From assembly GCA_965226025.1 (NCBI GenBank), contig CBDDCD010000003.1, forward strand, positions 930,001 to 994,000: a stretch of 64,000 nucleotides of DNA. The letters run 5' to 3'. The notes beneath the pieces are model-generated. The model saw nothing but the letters and a program-made list of their open reading frames with translations, was not told the origin of the DNA and ran no database searches. The DNA is from Moanibacter sp965226025. GTDB lineage: Bacteria > Verrucomicrobiota > Verrucomicrobiia > Opitutales > UBA2987. Below are positions 26,132 through 35,256 of the stretch, one piece after another. Each line of letters begins with the position of its first letter. Position 1 is the stretch's first letter. Both the position numbers and the translations under genes were made by a program.

Positions 26132-27667
26132 TCATTCCGTCCAGAAGCCATATAGGCTCGCGCTTTGCAGATGAATCCTTAGGCGGGTAAATCTCCCTGC
26201 GAGAGAGTTGATGTCGTCGCTGGATTCCCATTGTACTTTCCGCCGGAGTCCGTCTCCCTTAACCGTAGCTGCTTGCTCGTTGGAGAAGCCGAGAACCGGT
26301 TCGCCCTCTTCGTCAATTATCTCAACCCGGGCATGGCCTCGAGGTGCATCGAGGTTGAGAAACAAGCTGGATCCGGCCAGTTGGAGAGGTTGCGTCAGGA
26401 GGTATCCACCCTCTTCGCCCGCATCAACCGATACGAATCCATCACGGCGCAGGGTTGAAAGAAACATTGCGCTCTGGGTGTCCTGCAGCCAGTCGGCGCG
26501 TTCTGAATTGCTCAGGGTGGAAGGATCGCGCGGGGTTCCATCGAGCCAACGATCGTAGGGCGGGACTCGACGCTTCATGCCTCCGTAGTAAAAGCGGATT
26601 TCGTCGTCGTGTTGGATGATGCCGTTGTAAGCGCCCAATTGTAACCGATCGTAGTTGTCGGCCAGCCCTTTCGTGAGCGGCGATGGTTCCAAAAAGGGCT
26701 GGCGATCGCCGAGGCGTTTCCATCGCTTCAGATCGCGACTCATGGCCAGCTGGATCAGGTTAAACCCGTCCGCGTTGGTTCGCTCCGGCAGGCGCTGGCC
26801 GGTGGGATAGTAGACAGTGATGAGGCCGATGTAGAACCCTTCATACGGGATCACGCCGAAGTTGTAGCACTCGCACCGCCACGTCGGAATTTGCTCTTCT
26901 GATCCCGCGCGTTGCCAACCGAGCGCGGGATCGGGATCGATAAAGAGGGGCCTTGCCAGAGCGGGGTTGGCCAGCCGGCTCCGTATGGTATCCAAGGCCA
27001 TCTGCTGGTCGCGGTTTTTGTCCATGCCAAACATGAACCGTGGCTCTGACCAATCCACGAAATCTTTGCTGAAGGAAACATCGAAGGACCGTCCAACCGT
27101 ATTCGGGTTAGGCCTTTTCAGCAACGCCATATACAGTCGATTCTCTCGATCGAACCCTAGCGTCCCCGAATCGCCGGAGGGAAGTTGCGTGTCGAGTTTA
27201 TCCCAGCGCAGGCAGTCGGGGCTGACGACTGGAACGCGCCCCTTGGGAACCGTCAGAAGACCCTTGTAGCGGCGCGATGGTTCGGGATCGTCCGGGTCGA
27301 AAACAACATGGACCAAGCGGCGATTATGGGGCGTCGGAAATAGGTTGTTTCCGGTCGAGCCTTCAAAATCGACCAGGCCCAAATCCGGTTTGTCCCAATG
27401 AACCCCATCCGAGGAAATGGCAAGGGCGTAGCGGTGTCCCAGACCGGGCTTTTCATAACGGCACTCGTAGACTTGTTTATAGATTCCCTCGTCCGGAATC
27501 CACATCGGCGGCGAAAAGACGGCGATGTAACTTCCTTCCCACGGCTCTTCCGCTTTTAGGACCGGCCCATGTTTCACCGGTTGGTGCATCGTGCGCGTCA
27601 GGCCTTCCATCTGTTCGACGATAAGGTCGTCGAGGAAGAGCTGTCTGGTCCCAGTTTCACCCATCAT
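26132..27667 (-). CDS. Glycosidase-like beta-propeller protein (GH32/GH43-type fold)
   Basis: 511 residues with repeated propeller-like blades: FLDDLIVEQMEG at the start, PMWIPDEGIYKQVYECRY, ALAISSDGVHWDKPDLG, YKGLLTV, VSFSKDFVDWSEPRF, LAMSRDLKRWKRLGD and FYYGGMKRR. This pattern of S-x-D-x-x-x-W blades is typical of five-bladed glycosidase folds and of uncharacterised PVC-group relatives. A C-terminal beta-sandwich follows. No signal peptide. It lies 41 bp after a sulfatase gene on the same strand, so the two are probably cotranscribed and act on the same sulfated carbohydrate. Catalytic residues are not certain. Confidence 0.72.
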   Translation of the reverse strand: MMGETGTRQLFLDDLIVEQMEGLTRTMHQPVKHGPVLKAEEPWEGSYIAVFSPPMWIPDEGIYKQVYECRYEKPGLGHRYALAISSDGVHWDKPDLGLVDFEGSTGNNLFPTPHNRRLVHVVFDPDDPEPSRRYKGLLTVPKGRVPVVSPDCLRWDKLDTQLPSGDSGTLGFDRENRLYMALLKRPNPNTVGRSFDVSFSKDFVDWSEPRFMFGMDKNRDQQMALDTIRSRLANPALARPLFIDPDPALGWQRAGSEEQIPTWRCECYNFGVIPYEGFYIGLITVYYPTGQRLPERTNADGFNLIQLAMSRDLKRWKRLGDRQPFLEPSPLTKGLADNYDRLQLGAYNGIIQHDDEIRFYYGGMKRRVPPYDRWLDGTPRDPSTLSNSERADWLQDTQSAMFLSTLRRDGFVSVDAGEEGGYLLTQPLQLAGSSLFLNLDAPRGHARVEIIDEEGEPVLGFSNEQAATVKGDGLRRKVQWESSDDINSLAGRFTRLRIHLQSASLYGFWTE

Positions 27668-27708
27668 TTCAAACAGCTTCGTTGGAATTCTTGAAACGGT
27701 GGTATCGC

Positions 27709-29316
27709 TTAACTCCAGTAGTGTTGCCCAAGGATCTTCTCCGTGTGCATGACTTTGGGTACGGCAGGTTCCTGAAGAATATAGGCTCCGAGAAACTCCC
27801 GGTATAGATCGTCCTTCAGCTCCTGGTAATCTGGGCTATCCCACAGGTTATACAATTCGTCGGGATCTTCCAGGAGATCGAAAAGCTCTCCCCAGGGTTT
27901 TCCGGGATAGACTGTGAATCGATAACGCTCGGTAATAAAAGTTCGTATGCGCAGACCGTTCGCATCCATGTCGGTCTCGTGAATGACATAGTCATGCACC
28001 TTGTCTGCTCTCCCTTCGAGTTGCGGCCGCAGTGATTTACCCGGCAGGGGCGGTGGCGGGTTGTCATAGTCAACCATACCCTCAAAACGAACCCGCGTAT
28101 CTGAGTGGAGGGGAATGTCACACAGATCAAGAATGGTTGGGGCGAGATCGATATGACTGCTCAGTCCTTCCGTTTCTGTGTCCGCGGCAAGATGCCCTTT
28201 CCAGGAGCAGATAAAGGGCACCTGGATCGCACCTCGGAACTGATAGGGCCCTTTGTACAACAGCCGGTGATCACTCAACATGTCACCATGGTCGGATAGA
28301 AAAAACACGATCGTATCCTCTACCAGACCCAGTTCTGCAAGCGTTTGCATTACTCGACCCACTTCCTGATCGACATGGCTGACCATGCCGTAGGTGAGGG
28401 CAATAATCTCCCTGAATTCTCGATCGCTGACGCTTCCCAGAGGACTGATAATCGGCTCCTTATTTTCGAATGCCTTCTTGTAGAAGGGCGGTAAGATATC
28501 AAACTCTCCATCGCGACGCGGGCCGAGTGAAACTTCGTCCGGGTTATACATGCCGGCCCAGGGCTCGGGCGAAATGAACGGATGGTGGGGGTCGGGAAAA
28601 GAGCACCAAAGAAAAAAGGGATACTCAGAGTCTGCTACTTCCCTAATGAAACTGATCGAGCGGTCAGCTATCCAGCGGTTGTAATGGAGTTCCTGAGGTA
28701 GGGACCAGGTGTAGCACTGTTGTGCGTTACGGAATGTGTTTGCTGGATGCTCCTTCGAAAGTAGAGGAACGGCATCGGGGTGAGACTCCCGAAGCCAATT
28801 CACGTACTCACCCCAAAGATAATACCCGTGCCCGCCTACAAAATCGGTCGTCTGAAAACCGTAGTAGGGGGAGGGAAGGGATTCCATTTTTCCGCTGTCC
28901 GATAGTGGTCTCAGTTCCGGCCAATCCCTTGCATTAAGATCCTCGGGATTACCCTCATTCGGATACATCCAGCTATGCAGGTGGAGCTTTCCAGCCGCAT
29001 GGGTTCTGTATCCGCGATCGGAGAGGACTTCGGGAAGAGTGACGATGCTTGGAGTCAAGGCAGTTCCACCATACCTGCGTCCGTGTCCTCTTATGGATTG
29101 GCCCGTGATCATGCTGGCTCGCGATGGCTGGCATACCGTATTGTTGGTGAAATACCGTTTGAACAAGACGCCAACATCGGCAAGAGCATCGATATTCGGC
29201 GTTTCGATCTCCGTATTTCCCATGCATCCGAGATGGTTGTAACGGAGCTGGTCGGTGACAAAGCAGAGGACGTTGGGCCTGTGCTTAGATTTCGGCATGA
29301 TTGACATCCTGGTCAA
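27709..29316 (-). CDS. Type I sulfatase
   Basis: 535 residues. Metal site PNVLCFVTDQLRYNHLGCMG, signature C62-x-P-S-R (CQPSRASMITGQ) with the formylglycine cysteine, then YRTHAAGKLHLH, and the second metal cluster VFFLSDHGDMLSDHRLLYKGPY. The C-terminal domain contains YRFTVYPGKPWGELFDLLEDP, typical of the family. It releases sulfate from sulfated organic compounds. No signal peptide. It is followed after 41 bp by the propeller protein gene, suggesting a small operon for one glycan. Needs a maturase encoded elsewhere. Confidence 0.95.
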   Translation of the reverse strand: MTRMSIMPKSKHRPNVLCFVTDQLRYNHLGCMGNTEIETPNIDALADVGVLFKRYFTNNTVCQPSRASMITGQSIRGHGRRYGGTALTPSIVTLPEVLSDRGYRTHAAGKLHLHSWMYPNEGNPEDLNARDWPELRPLSDSGKMESLPSPYYGFQTTDFVGGHGYYLWGEYVNWLRESHPDAVPLLSKEHPANTFRNAQQCYTWSLPQELHYNRWIADRSISFIREVADSEYPFFLWCSFPDPHHPFISPEPWAGMYNPDEVSLGPRRDGEFDILPPFYKKAFENKEPIISPLGSVSDREFREIIALTYGMVSHVDQEVGRVMQTLAELGLVEDTIVFFLSDHGDMLSDHRLLYKGPYQFRGAIQVPFICSWKGHLAADTETEGLSSHIDLAPTILDLCDIPLHSDTRVRFEGMVDYDNPPPPLPGKSLRPQLEGRADKVHDYVIHETDMDANGLRIRTFITERYRFTVYPGKPWGELFDLLEDPDELYNLWDSPDYQELKDDLYREFLGAYILQEPAVPKVMHTEKILGQHYWS

Positions 29317-29450
29317 TATTCAGCGGGGGCTCGATCCACGTTCTTGTTCTCCATCACTGTCGATTGCTATACCCTAGTCGAAGAGTCATCCTTGGCGTGC
29401 TGAGTGGGACGATGGAGCGTTGAATAGATCAAGCGAAAGTGACTTAAGGG

Positions 29451-29489
29451 TTGATATTGCGCAGTCTTGGATTATCATCTAATTTAGAT
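29451..29489 (+). promoter_or_regulatory. Promoter and palindromic operator of the Phd/PIN operon
   Basis: TTGATA (29451-29456) and TATCAT (29473-29478) are spaced 16 bp, a plausible sigma-70 pair. Overlapping the -10 is the palindrome ATCTAA-t-TTAGAT (29477-29489), a likely site for autoregulation by the antitoxin. Inferred from position and symmetry. Confidence 0.45.
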
Positions 29490-29506
29490 AAAACCTGGGA
29501 ACTGAG

Positions 29507-29758
29507 ATGGAAGTCGTTACTGCCAATGAAGCGAAACAGTCCTTGGGCAGAGTAATTGATGCAGTCCAGCGGGAGCCAGTACTGATTCAGAGATACAATC
29601 GGGACGCCGCAGTGCTTCTGTCAATCGAGGAATATGAGAAGCTGGCTGCGCTCAACGCGAAGGAATTCGAAGAGTTTTGCAACCTTGTTGGGCGTCGTGC
29701 CAAAAGACGAGGGCTGACTGCGCGGAAGCTGAATCGCATTCTCAATGCCGGCGAATAG
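29507..29758 (+). CDS. Antitoxin of the Phd/YefM family
   Basis: 83 residues starting EVVTANEAKQSLGRVIDAVQ, the classical Phd/YefM N-terminal DNA-binding fold, followed by AAVLLSIEEYEKLAAL. The C-terminal half is basic and helical (GRRAKRRGLTARKLNRIL), where the toxin would be bound. It overlaps the downstream PIN gene by 14 bp, the usual antitoxin-toxin arrangement. A palindrome over the -10 region supports autorepression. Confidence 0.9.
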   Translation: MEVVTANEAKQSLGRVIDAVQREPVLIQRYNRDAAVLLSIEEYEKLAALNAKEFEEFCNLVGRRAKRRGLTARKLNRILNAGE

Positions 29759-30167
29759 GAGGCGTATCGTAGCCGATACCAATGCCCTGATAAGTCGTCT
29801 CCTGCTGCCGGATTCAGCAACTGGAAAATCACTGAGAAAGGCGGCTGGCGAGGGTACGCTGCTACGATCCGAAGACACCCTGGAGGAGCTTGCGCGAGTA
29901 TTGAGTCGGAGCAAGTTCGATCCTTATGTGACGCTCAAAGATAGGAAGACATTCATTGTTCTTTTGGGACGTATCAGCGAGCGAATAGTGATTGTTCGGC
30001 GCCTTCAAGCTTGCCGCGACCCAATGGATGATCAGATTCTTGAAGTGGCAGTTAACGGCGAAGCCGATTTGATCATTAGCGGTGACGAAGATCTGTTGTC
30101 GCTGCATCCGTTCATGGGAATTCCCATTCTTTCCCCTTCCGAATACTTGAGAGAAGAAGAAGGTTAG
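29745..30167 (+). CDS. PIN-domain toxin
   Basis: 140 residues. PIN nuclease acids are visible: first Asp in IVADTNALISRLL, glutamate in SEDTLEELARVL, and the C-terminal acidic cluster DPMDDQILEVAVNGEADLIISGDEDLL. Such proteins cleave RNA and are held inactive by the cognate antitoxin, here the overlapping upstream gene. The start ATG at 29745 lies inside the antitoxin gene. This is the PIN subtype commonly annotated as a putative toxin of about 140 residues. Confidence 0.9.
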   Translation: MPANRRRIVADTNALISRLLLPDSATGKSLRKAAGEGTLLRSEDTLEELARVLSRSKFDPYVTLKDRKTFIVLLGRISERIVIVRRLQACRDPMDDQILEVAVNGEADLIISGDEDLLSLHPFMGIPILSPSEYLREEEG

Positions 30168-30248
30168 CTCATTGAGACCTACCTGTAGAGATTTCTGCCT
30201 GAAGAGTCTAATTAGTGGCGCCCCGGACACGTCAGCCGAAGTTGATCG

Positions 30249-31442
30249 ATGAGTCTTCGCATTGGAATCTGTGGAACGGGGTCATTTTCTAACAGTTTCA
30301 TTCCTCTTTTCAAGGCCCACCCGTCAGTCGATCAGGTTGTTTTGTCGGATCTGGATGACGAGAAGCTGCGCGAGAAATCAGAAAAGTTCGGGATCCCCGA
30401 TACCCTTCCGTCGCTGGATGCTCTTTGCGGTTCGGAGGTCGACGCGATAGCGATCATCACTCAGCACCATCTCCATGGACCTCAGGCGGTTCAGGTGCTG
30501 CGAAGCGGAAAGCATGTTTACTCGGCGGTCCCTTCCGCGATCTCGGTGGAGGAAGTGACGGATCTCATTAAGGCGGTGGAGGAGACAGGGCGGATTTATA
30601 TGTTGGGGGAGACCAGCTATTACTATCCCTGTACGATTTACTGCCGGGCAAAATTCCAGGAGGGTGCGTTCGGACATGTCGTCTACGGAGAAGCCGAATA
30701 CTACCATGATTTCGACCATGGGCTTTACAACGTCTCCCGGTGGCGTCATGGCAAAGAGTGGAAGAGGTACGCAGGTATGCCGCCGCTCTTTTACCCCACC
30801 CATTCCACAAGCATGATCGTCTCCATTACCGGCGCTCATGTAACACATGTGAGTGCCTTGGGTTTCGAAGACAGGCACGAAGACAGGCTCTTTGAGGCCG
30901 AACAGAACGTCTGGAGGAATTCCTTTAGCAATGAGACCATGCTCTGCCGATTGTCTGACGGCAGCATGATGAGGATCAACGAGTTCCGCAGAATCGGGCA
31001 TCCCGGAACGGTTGGGATGAGCCTCTACGGAACGGAGGGGAGCTACGAGGAGCAGGTTGGTGGGAGTGTCTGGACAACGAAGAGCCGCGACACCTGTGTC
31101 GATCTGACCGGGGAGCTGGCCTGCGAAGGAGTCTATGCCGGAGGCGAGATGGCGAAGGTCACGGGCACCGACGGGACTCATCAGGGAGTATCTAGGATTC
31201 ATCCGGTAGAGCGACTGCCGAAGGAGTTTCTCGGCCTGCCCAACGGCCACCGCGGCGCCCATCAGTTCCTGGTGGATGACTTCGTCAATTCCTGCCTGGA
31301 CGGAACCATTCCTCCAAACAATGTTTGGCAAGCGGCGCGGTATCTTCTTCCGGGGTTGATAGGTCATAAGTCGGCGTTGGAAGGAGGAGCGATGTTGGAG
31401 GTGCCGGATCATGGGGACCCGCCAGCATGCTTTCGCGCTTGA
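30249..31442 (+). CDS. Gfo/Idh/MocA family oxidoreductase
   Basis: 397 residues. Rossmann start SLRIGICGTGSFSNSFIPLF, then AIITQHHLHGPQAVQVLRSGKHVYSAVPSAIS; here the usual EKP motif is replaced by SAVPSA, as in some subfamilies. The C-terminal domain has MPPLFYPTHSTSMIVSITG with the substrate-site histidine. The C-terminus (PACFRA) is encoded in one arm of a 13-bp inverted repeat (31424-31436 with 31507-31519), so the natural end may have been altered. It starts 80 bp after the PIN gene. Reaction is presumed NAD(P)-dependent; substrate unknown. Confidence 0.88.
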   Translation: MSLRIGICGTGSFSNSFIPLFKAHPSVDQVVLSDLDDEKLREKSEKFGIPDTLPSLDALCGSEVDAIAIITQHHLHGPQAVQVLRSGKHVYSAVPSAISVEEVTDLIKAVEETGRIYMLGETSYYYPCTIYCRAKFQEGAFGHVVYGEAEYYHDFDHGLYNVSRWRHGKEWKRYAGMPPLFYPTHSTSMIVSITGAHVTHVSALGFEDRHEDRLFEAEQNVWRNSFSNETMLCRLSDGSMMRINEFRRIGHPGTVGMSLYGTEGSYEEQVGGSVWTTKSRDTCVDLTGELACEGVYAGGEMAKVTGTDGTHQGVSRIHPVERLPKEFLGLPNGHRGAHQFLVDDFVNSCLDGTIPPNNVWQAARYLLPGLIGHKSALEGGAMLEVPDHGDPPACFRA

Positions 31443-31519
31443 CTTCGGTAGGACCGGAAGGAGCGGAAGCTAGTGGTCCATTGGAAGATTCGGGTGAAAG
31501 GATACTGCGAAAGCATGCT
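31424..31519. repeat. Inverted repeat overlapping a gene's 3' end
   Basis: AGCATGCTTTCGC (31424-31436) pairs exactly with GCGAAAGCATGCT (31507-31519). The left arm is inside the Gfo/Idh/MocA coding region, six bases before its TGA stop. It lies in the gap before the acetyltransferase gene. Confidence 0.75.
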
Positions 31520-31572
31520 AACGAGCTTTTCTGCGGGGAGCTCGCGAGAGATTGAAAAAGGAACGGGATAAT

Positions 31573-32106
31573 ATGAATGACATCCCACCACCGCAACTGG
31601 AGATGCTACGCGAGAACTTCATGGATCTTCCGGAGATCGTGGTTCCGGAGGGCTATGGTCTGAGGAGCTTCCGGGAAGGGGATGAGGCGGCCTGGTGCGC
31701 CATTATCGAGGGGAACATCGGGGTGGATTGGACCGTGGAAAAGTGTCGGGAGAGATTGGTTGAGGATCCTCGTTTCGATCCGGAGGGACTCTTTTTCGCA
31801 ACCCGGATAGGGGAGGCGGTGGGCAGCGCCTGTGCCTGGCGGAAAGCGGTTGACGAAGAGATCGTAGGGGAAGTCCACATGGTTGCGGCGCTGGAGTCTC
31901 ACCGTGGTAGGGGCCTCGGTCATATGCTAAATGCCGCCGTTCTCCGACGGTTGAAAGAGCTCGCCTTTCAGCGGGCCCACCTACAGACCGACGACTGGCG
32001 ACTGGCCGCGATCAAGAGTTATCTGGTGGCTGGATTCCACCCGCTCAACACTCATGATTCCCATCCCGAGCGCTGGGCTGCGGTGATTGAGAAACTGGGA
32101 GTGTGA
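31573..32106 (+). CDS. GNAT family N-acetyltransferase
   Basis: 177 residues from the ATG at 31573, with AAAGGAACGG just upstream as a ribosome binding site; a TTG at 31552 is less likely. Acetyl-CoA-binding motif A is visible as VHMVAALESHRGRGLGHMLN (the R/Q-x-x-G-x-G/A loop), preceded by the AVGSACAWRK strand. The C-terminal part KSYLVAGFHPLNTHDSHPERW is typical. It transfers an acetyl group to an amine of unknown identity. Downstream of the Gfo/Idh/MocA gene, separated by a palindrome. Confidence 0.9.
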   Translation: MNDIPPPQLEMLRENFMDLPEIVVPEGYGLRSFREGDEAAWCAIIEGNIGVDWTVEKCRERLVEDPRFDPEGLFFATRIGEAVGSACAWRKAVDEEIVGEVHMVAALESHRGRGLGHMLNAAVLRRLKELAFQRAHLQTDDWRLAAIKSYLVAGFHPLNTHDSHPERWAAVIEKLGV

Positions 32107-32210
32107 TTTATCGGCAATCTGACAATTGTTACAGTGGCCACATGGAGCGTCGATCTGACATAACACTTATTTTCTAACCCTTAGTCGGTTACCCTGAGTC
32201 CAACCACCTA

Positions 32211-32420
32211 TTAATCCGGCCAATAAATAGTGGTACTTTGGTTCTCAATGCTGCAAGATTTAAGGGACCTAATAATATCGGGTGCTACTATTGGCTGGCC
32301 GGAGTAATAGTAAACACGGATTTCTATGCCGTCCCGGTGGAATAGGAACCTTGTCTCCTCATATGTGAGTCGATGAGACATGTCACTATTTAGTTTCCGG
32401 AGTAATAGTCGAATTGGCTT
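32211..32420. other. AT-richer stretch with a doubtful minus-strand frame
   Basis: A minus-strand frame covering 32211-32537 could encode a protein with SHRLTYEETRFLFHRDGIEI, but no family is recognised and its first third overlaps the transporter remnant read on the other strand. Short near-repeats of GGAGTAATAGT occur at 32300 and 32398. I do not call a gene. Confidence 0.3.
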
Positions 32421-32645
32421 GTGCGGATGGACGAAACCGAGCAGATCCGGCTCTTCCGTCAAATTATCGACTTGAATCGGGAAAACCTGTGGGTCATCGG
32501 CACGGTCGGGCAGATTCCCCCTATCTTCATTGTTCACAAGTCCTTTCGCAACGTGCCCGAAGTAGCGGTAGCCTGCTGGCCTCTCCGCACCCCCGGCTCC
32601 ACCGCCTCTGAGTGCTATGCCATCGACGAGTCAGCTGGGGAGTGA
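32421..32645 (+). pseudogene. Remnant of a peptide-type ABC substrate-binding protein
   Basis: 74 codons whose first half reads like the conserved C-terminal lobe of solute-binding family 5 proteins: DETEQIRLFRQIIDLNRENL, then WVIGTVGQIPP and a RNVPE motif. The intact family has about 550-650 residues with a signal peptide; here everything before this segment is absent and the end is degraded. No permease or ATPase gene is nearby. It is best explained as a leftover of a deleted oligopeptide or sugar transporter locus. Confidence 0.7.
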
Positions 32646-32716
32646 TAGCGAAAAGGAAAGAGCAGGTCTTCATATTTTGATGGCAGATTTTGGTTAGGAG
32701 ATTGCGTGATCATAGG

Positions 32717-32840
32717 TCCAAGCCATGTAGGACCGCGCTCTTGACTCGGCGCAGGCCGAAGGCCGAAGTCGGTTGCGCGGGATGAACCGGGCCGGAGAGC
32801 CGAATCGGCAATTCGTTCGCAAGCGAACTCCTACATCCTT
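32717..32840. repeat. GTAGGACCGCGCTC-type dispersed repeat, copy 1
   Basis: ATGTAGGA (32725-32732) and TCCTACAT (32829-32836) bound about 110 bp that contain GGCCGAAGGCC and TTCGTTCGCAAGCGAA hairpins. The left end GTAGGACCGCGCTC recurs at 35629-35642. It lies in the 300-bp gap before the phyH gene's 3' end. Confidence 0.6.
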
Positions 32841-32950
32841 CGGTGAACTCCTTCGGCGATCGGTCGAATTTGACAAGGTCCGTCGAATCTGATTAATCGT
32901 GTGACGCCACCGGAATAAATGGACAACCATTTACTTGAGGCAATTCGCCC

Positions 32951-33931
32951 TCATGCCTTAGTGATCGAATCTCCCTCCGGCCATCTTTGAAACGACGGGA
33001 GGGGTGTGGCCGCGAGCCGCTCGCGGGTCTGGTGCCAGAGCGCTTCCCAGGCCGCGGCGTCTGAAAGCACGCTCTCTGGAGCTGCCTTGCTTCGGGCAAC
33101 GAAACCTGGGAACCATGGTCTGCCGGTGGGCTCGCCGATGGGCTGATAGCGCAGATCCACGCTCCAACGAATCTCCTCGCTCCGGTTGGGTAAGGAGGCG
33201 TGCATCGTGAGTTGGGTCAGGAACACGACGTCACCGGGTTTCACTTCCAACGCCACAACTCGATCACCAACCAGACGCTCGGGAATTGCGTGCCGGCTGT
33301 AGTTTGCTTGCGGGTCGTGGCAGTGCGTGACGAGGCCGAGCTTGTGGCTGCCCGGCGCGACCAGCAAGCAGCCGTTCTCCCGGGTGGCTTCGGTGACCGC
33401 GATCCACACGGTGAGAATATGGCTTTCGTCTGCTTCGGGCATCACCGTGGCCAGGTCCTGGTGCCAGACGGCCTGGGCGATCTCGCCGACGATCGAGCCG
33501 TCCTGCGCGATATATTCCTCCGGCGGCTTGATCCGCACGTGTTGGGTCGGATTGGCGTAAATCTCCTGGCCCACGATCGCCTCGACCGCGTCCAGCAGGG
33601 TCGAGTTAGTCAGCATTCCGAAGACGGCCGGACCGCAGTGGACCGGCGTGTCGGCGGCGATTCCCTTCTGCGGAAGGGTGATATCCAAATGGTTCAATAG
33701 CGTCCCTCCCATCTCCCTGACAAGAGCACAGTAGCGCTGACCGAACGGCAGATTCGGATAGGTGGAGGAGACGACCCCTTCGCTCTCGAGTCGTGCTGCT
33801 ACCGAATCCAGCAGCGACTCGTACTCCGCGCGAATCGGCGCCAGGTCGCGCTCGGGGTCGAAAAGGCCGCGCAAGACCAGGTAGCCGTCCTCGGCGAGTC
33901 GGGCGTGGGCTGTGTCGTCTATGGTTTGCAT
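32951..33931 (-). CDS. Phytanoyl-CoA dioxygenase (PhyH) family protein
   Basis: 326 residues from the ATG at 33931 (MQTIDDTAHARLAEDGYLVL); the frame is open further upstream without conservation. Iron ligands H-x-D in VWHQDLATVMPEAD, middle landmark VAPGSHKLG, distal histidine in LTMHASLPNRSEE and arginine in RWSVDLRYQPIGEPTGRPWF. The pseudogene at 16094-16490 derives from the same subfamily. The start is 90 bp downstream of the M24 peptidase stop, so these genes and the DUF4242 gene form a likely operon. Confidence 0.92.
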   Translation of the reverse strand: MQTIDDTAHARLAEDGYLVLRGLFDPERDLAPIRAEYESLLDSVAARLESEGVVSSTYPNLPFGQRYCALVREMGGTLLNHLDITLPQKGIAADTPVHCGPAVFGMLTNSTLLDAVEAIVGQEIYANPTQHVRIKPPEEYIAQDGSIVGEIAQAVWHQDLATVMPEADESHILTVWIAVTEATRENGCLLVAPGSHKLGLVTHCHDPQANYSRHAIPERLVGDRVVALEVKPGDVVFLTQLTMHASLPNRSEEIRWSVDLRYQPIGEPTGRPWFPGFVARSKAAPESVLSDAAAWEALWHQTRERLAATPLPSFQRWPEGDSITKA

Positions 33932-34020
33932 GCGTTGTCTTTCGGAGCGCTGTAGAGGGTTGTTAAAGGAAGAGACGAACAATCCCTTTGACTTAATTTT
34001 CGTATCTCGACTCGGTACAG

Positions 34021-35238
34021 TCACTCGATCACAAACAGCTCCTCCGTATCCATTACCGTGGTCAGGATTTCGGGTCCGTTCTCGGTGACCAAAAACAGAT
34101 CCTCGATGTGGTAGAGGAATCCCTGCGAGTCCTTTGCCGCCGGCTCGACATTGAACAACATACCCGGTTTAAGTTCGCTCGTGTCGCCGGCGCGCAGGAT
34201 GGGGTGCTCGTGCAAGCCGAGTCCGAGACTGTGTCCGATGGCATGGCCTATGGAGTTGCCGGATAGCGTTAGGCCCTGTTTTTCGTAGGCCCGCCGGCAT
34301 GTTTCGTGGAGATCGCAGGCGCGACTTCCAGGCTTTCCGGCAGCGATGGTCTCGCGCTCGATCTCCCTGAGTCTCTTGTAAAGGGTACGCTGCTCGTCGC
34401 TGGCGCTGCCGATGGCGGCGGTGCGCGCAACGTCTGATTGATACCCCTCGAAGACCCCCCCGACATCGACCCGCATGATCTCGCCTGGGGTCAGCTCCTT
34501 GTCGCTGGGGTAGGGGTGGTTGACGGAGGTATTGGCGCCCGCGGCCAGCACGATCCAGCGCGATGTCGCGCCCGCCTCAAGCAGTCTCCTTGTCAGATCG
34601 TCGGCCACCCGTTTTTCCGTATCTCCCGGACGGGCTGCTTGAAACGCTCCGAGGATGGCAGTCTCGGTGCTTCGTGCCGCCTTTTTCAGAATGTCGATCT
34701 CACAAGCGCTCTTGACCGCTCGTGCACGGTCGAAGACGCAATCAGCTGCGTTGATTGTCGCTCGCGGCAGCGCCGCCGCCAGTTGCTCTGCGTACCCCAC
34801 CGCAAGAAAGCGTTTCTCGATGCCAATGCATGCCTCGGCATAGCCGAGTTCTCTAAGCAGAGTCGCCAGCGCCGGTATGGGCTCTTCCTCGAACTCCACG
34901 TAGGTGCGTATATCGGTGATCCAGGAGTCCCGATGGGTCTGGAGGGATTCGTGTAAACAGACGAACGGAATCGGATCACCCGAAGACGGCACGATGACCA
35001 GACACAGCCGTTCCGGAATGATCTCGTGGGAGAGGAGCAGGGTGTCGGTAATGTAGGTGAAATTCTCGCCTGAAATTGCCAAGGCCAGATCAAGGCCGGC
35101 GTCGCGGATTTCTCCCTGCAACGCGGGTATATCGGCTCTACTTTTTTCGGCATATGAATCTTGGTCAGCGCCTGGGATGCGATCCAGCCGAACAGGCAAA
35201 GCGCCTTCCGGAGGAAAGGGGTAGATAAACGGCAGCAC
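34021..35238 (-). CDS. M24 family metallopeptidase (Xaa-Pro aminopeptidase-like)
   Basis: 405 residues: a creatinase-type N-terminal domain (ALAISGENFTYITDTLLLSH) and a pita-bread catalytic domain. The five dinuclear metal ligands appear in order: MRVDVGGVFEGYQSDVAR (two Asp), GHSLGLGLHEHPIL (His), LFNVEPA (Glu) and YHIEDLFLVTE (Glu). It cleaves an N-terminal bond before proline, or hydrolyses creatine-like C-N bonds in related enzymes. It starts 18 bp after the DUF4242 gene. The start is the ATG at 35238. Probably cytoplasmic. Confidence 0.92.
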   Translation of the reverse strand: MLPFIYPFPPEGALPVRLDRIPGADQDSYAEKSRADIPALQGEIRDAGLDLALAISGENFTYITDTLLLSHEIIPERLCLVIVPSSGDPIPFVCLHESLQTHRDSWITDIRTYVEFEEEPIPALATLLRELGYAEACIGIEKRFLAVGYAEQLAAALPRATINAADCVFDRARAVKSACEIDILKKAARSTETAILGAFQAARPGDTEKRVADDLTRRLLEAGATSRWIVLAAGANTSVNHPYPSDKELTPGEIMRVDVGGVFEGYQSDVARTAAIGSASDEQRTLYKRLREIERETIAAGKPGSRACDLHETCRRAYEKQGLTLSGNSIGHAIGHSLGLGLHEHPILRAGDTSELKPGMLFNVEPAAKDSQGFLYHIEDLFLVTENGPEILTTVMDTEELFVIE

Positions 35239-35256
35239 TACCTACCCATTAAAGCG

